In this document: one piece after another, positions 1 to 5,373 of the stretch | Numbering within the stretch: the first letter of the stretch is position 1 | Layout: every line of letters starts with the position of its first letter | Assembly (NCBI GenBank): GCA_900544025.1 | Contig: UQTM01000113.1 | Location: 1-6,982 of the forward strand | Direction: 5' to 3' | Length of the DNA: 6,982 nucleotides | Source of the DNA: an uncultured Odoribacter sp. | GTDB lineage: Bacteria > Bacteroidota > Bacteroidia > Bacteroidales > Marinifilaceae | Notes under the pieces: model-generated | What the model saw: the letters and a program-made list of their open reading frames with translations, nothing else | Told to the model about the DNA's origin: nothing | The model's database searches: none | Made by a program: the position numbers and the translations under genes

Positions 1-360
1 CGTGTAGTGTTTTCTTTTTTGTGATGTGTTGCTTTGGCTTTTTTCTTTCTTTTCTTTCTTTTCTCTGTTTTCTGCTGCATTCTTTGCTCTTTGCTCTCTC
101 CGTTGCTCTGTTTCTTCGTTATTCCATTTTTTTGTCCTTTTATCTTTTTGTTCCTTTTCAGCCTTGTTGTGGTTCTTTGCTGTCTGCTTGCCTGATCTTT
201 CTTTTTCTGTGCCTGTGTTTGCTGGATACAGTTTGTTTACTTGCTTTTAAACTTGTTCTGCTTTGATATTAAATTATAAGCTTCTGCTTCTTTATTTGTT
301 TCTGTTTTAGCTTGTCGCTTTTTCTTTGCCGTCTTTTTGCTGCCTTTTTCTTTTTCTTAC
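1..360. repeat. Low-complexity, A-poor polypyrimidine tract
   Basis: By direct count the + strand has only about 26 A in the first 360 bases, nearly half of them in 241-300; T dominates and C is second. Short tandem units occur: TTTTCTTTC at 41-49 and 50-58 with a degenerate third copy at 59-67, and TTTGCTC at 83-89 and 90-96. Because stop codons need A on the + strand, long open frames appear in two + frames at once (21-266 and 26-250), encoding only Leu/Phe/Ser/Cys-rich sequence. On the minus strand a frame is open from 246 to the window edge and reads as Lys/Glu/Gln/Asn-rich sequence, but it has no ATG, GTG or TTG and is preceded by TAA. I therefore read the tract as non-coding, or as the remnant of a Lys/Glu-rich gene. 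It continues beyond the left edge. Confidence 0.7.
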
Positions 361-866
361 TTGTCTGTTGTATAAATCCGGTTGAAGCCCTAAGCCATTG
401 CCAATACAGTATAACAAAAAATCTTAAAGGCTATGTGAAATTTTGCAGGTAGAGATTTTTATAAAGCATAGGAGTACTTATTTTACTTACCTTGCTATTG
501 TTTGCTTATGAGTGGAAAGAAAATATCTGAAATAATGAGTTTAATTAGATGGTTTATTTATTTCTTTTGAGGAAAGTTGTTCGAGGAACTTTGTTTCTGT
601 TCTTTCGATTTATTTGGATTGAGAGTTTAAAATACTTTTATTTTGTATCTGTTTTTATTTTCTATCTCTGCGGAAGGGGAGAATTAGGAATACCTTATTA
701 AGTACATCAGAAAGTATTCATTATTGTTTTAAAGGAGGATAGAAAATTTAGCATGTGACTAAACTTTATAATTTTGCCATTAATAAGTGGTTTCTGAAAG
801 GGCTGGAGGCATGAATCGAGAGGGGGAAGAGAAGAGTGATTGGGTAATTACTAAGGAAATTGTAAA
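361..866. other. AT-rich intergenic region without a supported gene
   Basis: About 500 bp between the polypyrimidine tract and the repeat that follows meaB. All frames are broken often, and no homology to a known protein or RNA is recognisable by eye. A small stem (AAAGTT 573-578, AACTTT 587-592) and a 20-codon ATG frame at 508-570 are the only discrete structures seen. A purine-rich AAAGGAGG at about 731-738 resembles a Shine-Dalgarno sequence, but the ATG after it is followed directly by TGA, so it serves no reading frame. No exact TAnnTTTG box was found on the + strand here. Confidence 0.6.
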
Positions 867-909
867 TATTCGATTTATCAAAGCTTTTTATACTTTGGTA
901 AATCGAATA
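867..909 (-). terminator. 17-bp inverted repeat, probable meaB terminator
   Basis: Arms at 867-883 (TATTCGATTTATCAAAG) and 893-909 (CTTTGGTAAATCGAATA) pair over 17 positions around a 9-nt loop. The only imperfection is 878/898, a T-G wobble on the + strand and an A/C mismatch on the minus strand. It lies 8 bp past the meaB stop codon, the usual place for a 3' stem-loop. The stem is AT-rich, and the run after it on the minus strand (TTTACAATTT) is a poor U-tract, so termination strength is uncertain. A protein-binding palindrome is an alternative reading. Confidence 0.5.
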
Positions 910-916
910 CTCAAAT

Positions 917-2023
917 TTATTTTTCTTTTCCGAAGTAATCATCCAATAATTCGAAGGCGGCGGCAAAAGAACTTAACTGGTTTTTCATTACTTTTTCTTC
1001 TGCAAGCTTTAATTTGGCGCGTTGCTGTTGATAGAAGCGATTCCGTAGTTGTTCGTTGATTGTTTCATACATCCAATATTTCGATTGTTCACTACGGCGT
1101 AGTTCGAAATAGCCGTTTTGCTGGGTTTCACTGCAATAATGTAAAATATTATCCCAAATTTCGTTGATTCCTGTTCGTTCATAAGCAGAACAGGTCATTA
1201 CTTTGGGATTTACACCCGATTCATGAGGTGGAAAGAAATGGAGGGCGGTTTGTAATTGTGCTTTTGCTAATTCTGCCCGCTGTATATTGTTACCGTCTGC
1301 CTTGTTGATGATGATACTATCCGCCATTTCCATAATTCCCCGCTTAATACCTTGCAGTTCATCACCTGCTCCGGCGATTTGTACCAATAGGAAAAAATCT
1401 ACCATAGAGTGTACGGCTGTTTCACTTTGTCCTACACCTACTGTTTCTATTAAAATAATATCAAATCCTGCAGTTTCGCATAGGATCATCGCTTCGCGTG
1501 TTTTACGGGCAACGCCTCCTAAAGAACCGGCCGAAGGGGAAGGGCGAATATAGGCTTTAGGATCACATGCCAGTTCTTCCATTCGGGTTTTATCTCCTAA
1601 TATACTACCTTTAGATCGTTCACTGCTGGGATCTATGGCTAATACGGCTATTTTATGTCCCTGTCCGGTTAGATATTTCCCAAAACTTTCAATGAAAGTA
1701 CTTTTCCCTGCTCCGGGTACTCCTGTTATCCCGATTCTTACAGAATTACCGGATGACGGTAAACAACGGTTAATTACTTCCTGGGCTATTGCCTGATGCT
1801 CCGGTTTGGCACTTTCTACCAATGTGATGGCTTGGCTTAAAATATTTATATTGCCTTTCAGGATTCCTTCCACATAGTCATCTGTGGTCAGCGTCCGTTT
1901 TTGGATTTTCTTTAATCTGTCTGCCAGATTGGGATTCATCGGATTGGGCTGATCAATACCTTTATTTACCTTTAATCCTTCATATTCTGGATTATTTTCC
2001 GGGTGTTCGATACACTCCTGCAT
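917..2023 (-). CDS. meaB: Methylmalonyl-CoA mutase-associated GTPase MeaB
   Basis: A 368-residue P-loop GTPase of the MeaB/ArgK family (SIMIBI class, G3E group). In this family the protein binds adenosylcobalamin-dependent methylmalonyl-CoA mutase, gates cofactor loading and protects the enzyme from inactivation; in Bacteroidetes that mutase serves the succinate-propionate pathway. Visible motifs: Walker A GVPGAGKST at about 101-109; AIDPSS at 129-134; GSILGDKTRM at 139-148; ETVGVGQSE at 193-201 (switch II/G3 region); NKAD at 240-243 (guanine specificity); CSA at 278-280 (G5). The C-terminal third is helical and charged, as expected for the dimerisation arm. Residues 1-35 are a poorly conserved-looking polar leader; M29 is a possible alternative start, but the promoter box at 2048-2055 fits M1. 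No mutA/mutB is present beside it, and the protein is soluble and cytoplasmic. Assignment is firm at family level. Confidence 0.95.
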   Translation of the reverse strand: MQECIEHPENNPEYEGLKVNKGIDQPNPMNPNLADRLKKIQKRTLTTDDYVEGILKGNINILSQAITLVESAKPEHQAIAQEVINRCLPSSGNSVRIGITGVPGAGKSTFIESFGKYLTGQGHKIAVLAIDPSSERSKGSILGDKTRMEELACDPKAYIRPSPSAGSLGGVARKTREAMILCETAGFDIILIETVGVGQSETAVHSMVDFFLLVQIAGAGDELQGIKRGIMEMADSIIINKADGNNIQRAELAKAQLQTALHFFPPHESGVNPKVMTCSAYERTGINEIWDNILHYCSETQQNGYFELRRSEQSKYWMYETINEQLRNRFYQQQRAKLKLAEEKVMKNQLSSFAAAFELLDDYFGKEK

Positions 2024-2047
2024 AGCTCACATATTTTTAGTTTCTTG

Positions 2048-2055
2048 CAAAGATA
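2048..2055 (-). promoter_or_regulatory. Bacteroidetes -7 box for meaB
   Basis: On the minus strand this reads TATCTTTG, an exact match to the Bacteroidetes sigma-ABfr -7 consensus TAnnTTTG, 24 bp before the meaB ATG. The predicted leader is short and A-rich, without a Shine-Dalgarno sequence, as is normal in this phylum. The -33 region is T-rich but has no clean TTTG at 19-21 bp; the nearest TTTG is 28 bp upstream. The match is therefore to one element only. Confidence 0.55.
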
Positions 2056-2335
2056 GGAAAGTAAAAGGGAAAAAGGTTGTCTGCAAATGATAAATTCTGA
2101 AGGTATCGGCTAAATTCTCTTTGTGCGTCGGCCTTAGAAAAATAAACTTTTTAGCCGGGTAGCAGGAAGATTCTTTAGGCATGAAAACATTTGTGTAGAA
2201 TTGTTTTTTTGTAAAGAGTGGGGGATATTTTTCCAATCTTGTGAATATATTGAATTTTGCATTATACCTGTCATTCAATTTGAATTTATCTTGTAGCTGT
2301 TATGATCGTGTATTGTTTGTAATAATATGCCGAGT

Positions 2336-2371
2336 AATAAAAAAGGACTTCCCATTTCTGAGAAGTCCTTT
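2336..2371 (-). terminator. Intrinsic terminator of ppdK
   Basis: A perfect 10-bp inverted repeat, AAAGGACTTC at 2342-2351 and GAAGTCCTTT at 2362-2371, flanks a 10-nt loop. Read on the minus strand, the hairpin ends in an uninterrupted six-T run (2341-2336), giving the classic GC-core stem plus U-tract. It starts 36 nt after the ppdK stop. In the opposite direction the T-run is only three bases, so it should act mainly on ppdK and separate it from meaB. Confidence 0.92.
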
Positions 2372-2406
2372 GATAGCGATTATAGATATTTTATCTTAAT
2401 CTTTTA

Positions 2407-5139
2407 TTACTTACCGGCATGCATGATAGCAGCCTGAGCAGCAGCTACGCGGGCGATGGGCACACGGAAAGGTGAGCAGCTTACGTAGTCCATGTTTACA
2501 GAGTCACAGAAGATTACTGATGAAGGTTCTCCTCCGTGTTCTCCACAGATACCTACTTTCAGGTTCGGATTGGTGTGACGTCCCAGACGAGCACCCATTT
2601 CAACCAGACGTCCAACACCTTCCTGATCCAATACTGCGAACGGATCGGTTTTCAGGATGCCTTTTTTGATGTATTCCGGTAAGAATTTACCAGCATCGTC
2701 ACGAGAGTAACCGAAGGTCATCTGTGTCAGGTCGTTTGTTCCGAATGAGAAGAATTCTGCGATTTCTGCGATCTGGTCAGCGGTGATAGCAGCACGAGGA
2801 ATTTCGATCATCGTACCTACTTTGAAATCTACTTTCACGCCTTTTTCTTCGAATACCTGAGCGGCAACGCGACGAATGATTTCAGCCTGTTGTTTCAGCT
2901 CTTTTACAGTGCCTACCAATGGAACCATGATTTCCGGACGAGGGTCCAAACCACGCAGTTTCAAGTTGCAGGCAGCTTCGATGATAGCACGGGCTTGCAT
3001 TTCGGTGATTTCCGGATAGGTAACACCCAAACGACAACCACGGTGTCCCAACATCGGGTTAAATTCGTGCAGAGCATCTACTTTTTCTTTGATACGTTCT
3101 ACCGGCATTCCTAATTTTTGAGCCATGTATTGCTGTGAAGCAGGTTCGTTCGGAGTGAATTCATGCAAAGGTGGGTCGAGCAGACGGATGGTAACACCTA
3201 AACCGTTCATTGCTTCGAGGATTCCTTCGAAGTCGCCTCTTTGCATCGGCAGGATCTTGTTCAGAGCTTCGCGACGTCCTTCTACTGTATCAGAAAGGAT
3301 CATTTCACGCATGGCGTCGATACGGTGTCCTTCGAAGAACATGTGTTCTGTACGGCAAAGTCCAACACCTTTTGCTCCGAAGTCACGAGCTTTGCGGGCA
3401 TCGTTCGGGGTGTCGGCGTTGGTACGTACGTACATACGTGTATATTTTTCAGCTAAGTTCATGATTGCTGTGAAGTCCTGATCCAAAGTTGCGTCTTCTG
3501 TAGCCACTTTACCCATATAAACTTCACCGGTAGAACCGTTCAATGAAATCCAGTCACCTTCGTTTACGACGGTGCCATTCACATTGAAATTTCGTTTTGC
3601 GTAATCAACAACGATGTCTCCGGCTCCGGAAACACAACATTTACCCATACCGCGGGCAACTACGGCTGCGTGAGAGGTCATACCTCCGCGGGCGGTCAGA
3701 ATACCTTCGGATACATTCATTCCGCGCAGGTCTTCCGGAGAAGTTTCCAAACGAACGAGAATTACTTTTTCACCTCTGTTTTTCCATTCTTCTGCTTCGT
3801 CGGCGAAGAATACTACGCGTCCGCAAGCAGCACCCGGAGATGCAGGCAAACCTTTCGTAATCGTATGGGCTTTTTTCAGAGCTTCTTTGTTGAATACCGG
3901 GTGGAGCAATTCGTCCAATTTAGCCGGTTCCTGACGTAAGAGGGCTGTTTTTTCGTCGATCATGCCTTGTTTCAGCATATCTACAGCCATTTTCACCATA
4001 GCGGCACCGGTACGTTTTCCGTTACGGGTTTGTAACATCCACAGTTTTCCGTCCTGAATGGTGAATTCCATATCCTGCATATCGCGGAAGTGGTCTTCCA
4101 ATTTTTCCTGTACAGCGTTCAGGGCTGCGTAAGCTTCCGGCATAGATTCTTCCAGTGAAGGAAATTTAGCTGCACGGTCTGCTTCAGAAACGCCTTGCAG
4201 TTTTGCCCAACGGCGTGAACCTTCGATGGTGATTTCCTGCGGGGTACGGATACCTGCCACAACGTCTTCACCCTGTGCGTCGATCAAATATTCTCCGTTG
4301 AAGATGTCTTCTCCGGTAGCAGCGTCACGGCTAAATGCAACACCGGTAGCAGAGTTGTTGCCCATGTTTCCGTAAACCATAGATTGTACGTTTACAGCCG
4401 TTCCCCATTCTTCCGGGATTTGGTTTAACTGACGGTACAGAACTGCACGTTCGGTCATCCATGAATCGAATACTGCACAGATGGCTCCCCACAGCTGTTC
4501 CCACGGACAAGTCGGGAAATCTTTACCCGTTTTGGTTTTAACTACTTTTTTGTAGTTTTCAACCAACACTTGCAGGTCTTCTACTGTGAAATCAGTGTCG
4601 TTTTTAATATTTTTTGCTTCTTTCAGCTTATCGATCTCTACTTCGAACGGGTTGTGTTCGCCTTTTCCGGCAGCAACACCCATTACTACGTCGCCGTACA
4701 TTTGGATGAAACGACGATATGAGTCCCATGCAAAACGGGCATTACCTGATTTTTCAGCCAGCAATTTTACTGCATCGTCGTTGATACCCAGGTTTAATAC
4801 AGTATCCATCATACCCGGCATAGATACTCTTGCACCTGAACGCACAGAAACCATTAACGGGAATGCTTCGCCTTTGGAACCGAATTTTGCGTTCATGATT
4901 TTTTCCATGTGCGCGATTCCGGCTTTTACCTGGTCTTCGATTAATTTTACAACAGCTTCTTTACCTTGCTGATTGTAAAGTGTACAAACTTCAGTGGTAA
5001 TGGTAAAACCTGCAGGTACAGGTAAACCGATCAGGTTCATTTCGGCAAGGTTAGCACCTTTACCGCCGAGCAGATTTTTCATGTCTGCTTTGCCTTCTGC
5101 TTTTCCGTCTCCGAATGTGTAAACGTACTTGGTACTCAT
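2407..5139 (-). CDS. ppdK: Pyruvate, phosphate dikinase
   Basis: A 910-residue PPDK catalysing ATP + pyruvate + Pi = AMP + PEP + PPi, a reversible step giving PPi-linked glycolysis or gluconeogenesis in anaerobes. Domains in order: an N-terminal ATP-grasp nucleotide-binding region, about 1-370, with KNLLGGKGANLAEM at 21-34, SVRSGARVSMPGMMDT at 98-113 and LQTRNGKRT at 369-377; a swivelling phosphohistidine domain, about 425-545, with GGMTSHAAVVAR at 485-496 (phosphocarrier His490, next to Thr488); and a C-terminal PEP/pyruvate TIM barrel, about 550-905, with CRTEHMFF at 595-602, GHRGCRLG at 698-705, metal ligands Glu779 (TMIEIPRA) and Asp803 (FGTNDLTQ), and catalytic Cys865 (GICGEHGG). All expected catalytic residues are present and the protein is full length, about 36 residues longer than the 874-residue Clostridium symbiosum enzyme. 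It ends in tandem TAA codons. It is a cytoplasmic enzyme, transcribed alone from its own promoter. Confidence 0.98.
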   Translation of the reverse strand: MSTKYVYTFGDGKAEGKADMKNLLGGKGANLAEMNLIGLPVPAGFTITTEVCTLYNQQGKEAVVKLIEDQVKAGIAHMEKIMNAKFGSKGEAFPLMVSVRSGARVSMPGMMDTVLNLGINDDAVKLLAEKSGNARFAWDSYRRFIQMYGDVVMGVAAGKGEHNPFEVEIDKLKEAKNIKNDTDFTVEDLQVLVENYKKVVKTKTGKDFPTCPWEQLWGAICAVFDSWMTERAVLYRQLNQIPEEWGTAVNVQSMVYGNMGNNSATGVAFSRDAATGEDIFNGEYLIDAQGEDVVAGIRTPQEITIEGSRRWAKLQGVSEADRAAKFPSLEESMPEAYAALNAVQEKLEDHFRDMQDMEFTIQDGKLWMLQTRNGKRTGAAMVKMAVDMLKQGMIDEKTALLRQEPAKLDELLHPVFNKEALKKAHTITKGLPASPGAACGRVVFFADEAEEWKNRGEKVILVRLETSPEDLRGMNVSEGILTARGGMTSHAAVVARGMGKCCVSGAGDIVVDYAKRNFNVNGTVVNEGDWISLNGSTGEVYMGKVATEDATLDQDFTAIMNLAEKYTRMYVRTNADTPNDARKARDFGAKGVGLCRTEHMFFEGHRIDAMREMILSDTVEGRREALNKILPMQRGDFEGILEAMNGLGVTIRLLDPPLHEFTPNEPASQQYMAQKLGMPVERIKEKVDALHEFNPMLGHRGCRLGVTYPEITEMQARAIIEAACNLKLRGLDPRPEIMVPLVGTVKELKQQAEIIRRVAAQVFEEKGVKVDFKVGTMIEIPRAAITADQIAEIAEFFSFGTNDLTQMTFGYSRDDAGKFLPEYIKKGILKTDPFAVLDQEGVGRLVEMGARLGRHTNPNLKVGICGEHGGEPSSVIFCDSVNMDYVSCSPFRVPIARVAAAQAAIMHAGK

Positions 5140-5163
5140 ATTTTTATTAGATTTTTGTTAAAT

Positions 5164-5182
5164 CTCCCGAGGTTGTCAGGAG
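5164..5182 (-). promoter_or_regulatory. Small hairpin in the ppdK leader
   Basis: On the minus strand CTCCTGA and TCGGGAG pair over 7 bp (one T-G wobble) around the loop CAACC, 24 nt upstream of the ppdK start codon. An A/T-rich unstructured stretch follows up to the ATG, as is common before Bacteroidetes start codons. The structure is plain in the sequence; any regulatory role is inference. Confidence 0.4.
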
Positions 5183-5223
5183 TGGTTTATGATTATTAAA
5201 ATTATTTTTTCAAGAAATTGATT

Positions 5224-5244
5224 TGCAACACTATGTTTGTTGCA
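5224..5244 (-). promoter_or_regulatory. Hairpin near the 5' end of the ppdK leader
   Basis: A perfect 7-bp inverted repeat, TGCAACA (5224-5230) and TGTTGCA (5238-5244), surrounds a 7-nt loop. A second TGTTGC copy at 5248-5253 could pair with the same GCAACA instead, so two mutually exclusive stems are possible in the transcript. Alternatively it could be an operator just downstream of the predicted start site. Function is not known. Confidence 0.4.
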
Positions 5245-5265
5245 TATTGTTGCTTTTCCGGTGTG

Positions 5266-5273
5266 CAAAGATA
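5266..5273 (-). promoter_or_regulatory. Bacteroidetes -7 box for ppdK
   Basis: The minus strand reads TATCTTTG, matching TAnnTTTG exactly and sharing the ten-base context CTATCTTTGC with the meaB box. A CTTT lies 19 bp upstream, a one-mismatch -33 element (consensus TTTG). The start site would fall near 5259, giving an unusually long leader of about 120 nt before the ppdK ATG. No closer box was found between it and the gene. Confidence 0.6.
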
Positions 5274-5373
5274 GCATATTTTTTTACATTATAAAGTAGG
5301 GATAATGTTTTTTCAATATTGCTGTGCGCCAAAAGATTTATGTCACTTATGTCGTTTTATTTTCCCACTGATT

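Larger units (their letters stand above)
2024..2406. other. Intergenic spacer between ppdK and meaB
   Basis: About 380 bp that holds the ppdK terminator at its right end (2336-2371) and the meaB -7 box at its left end (2048-2055). Between them is AT-rich sequence. An 83-codon minus-strand frame (2278-2027) crosses it, but it runs through the promoter box, ends 4 bp before meaB, and its product is a Phe/Lys/Thr-rich sequence without recognisable motifs. I do not call it a gene. Confidence 0.6.

Noticed and set aside
1..246. Minus-strand open frame of 82 codons running off the left edge, Lys/Glu/Gln/Asn-rich
   Set aside because: It has no ATG, GTG or TTG anywhere and begins right after a TAA, so it cannot start translation by normal rules. 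It is kept only as a possible gene remnant within the tract.
21..266. Hydrophobic + strand frame of 81 codons (and an overlapping one at 26-250)
   Set aside because: Both arise because the + strand almost lacks A and hence stop codons. The products are Leu/Phe/Cys-rich low-complexity sequence and two frames are open at the same place.
1..866. Search for tRNA, CRISPR array, insertion-sequence ends or attachment site in the left spacer
   Set aside because: No cloverleaf-like segment, regularly spaced direct repeats, transposase fragment or target duplication was visible.
912..919. TAAATTTG on the minus strand, an exact TAnnTTTG match
   Set aside because: It overlaps the meaB stop codon, has no -33 element, and would start transcription inside the inverted repeat. 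Chance matches are expected in AT-rich DNA.
787..1059. Plus-strand frame of 90 codons starting at GTG
   Set aside because: It overlaps the 3' end of meaB on the opposite strand, passes through the inverted repeat at 867-909, and its product shows no recognisable motif.
2027..2278. Minus-strand frame of 83 codons upstream of meaB
   Set aside because: It contains the meaB -7 box, has no recognisable domain, and has the composition of translated AT-rich spacer. It could be reinstated if conserved in relatives.
3125..3481. Several + strand frames inside ppdK (for example 2472-2669, 3125-3481, 3597-3860, 4586-4972)
   Set aside because: They are antisense shadows of a clearly coding, full-length ppdK and have no motifs of their own.
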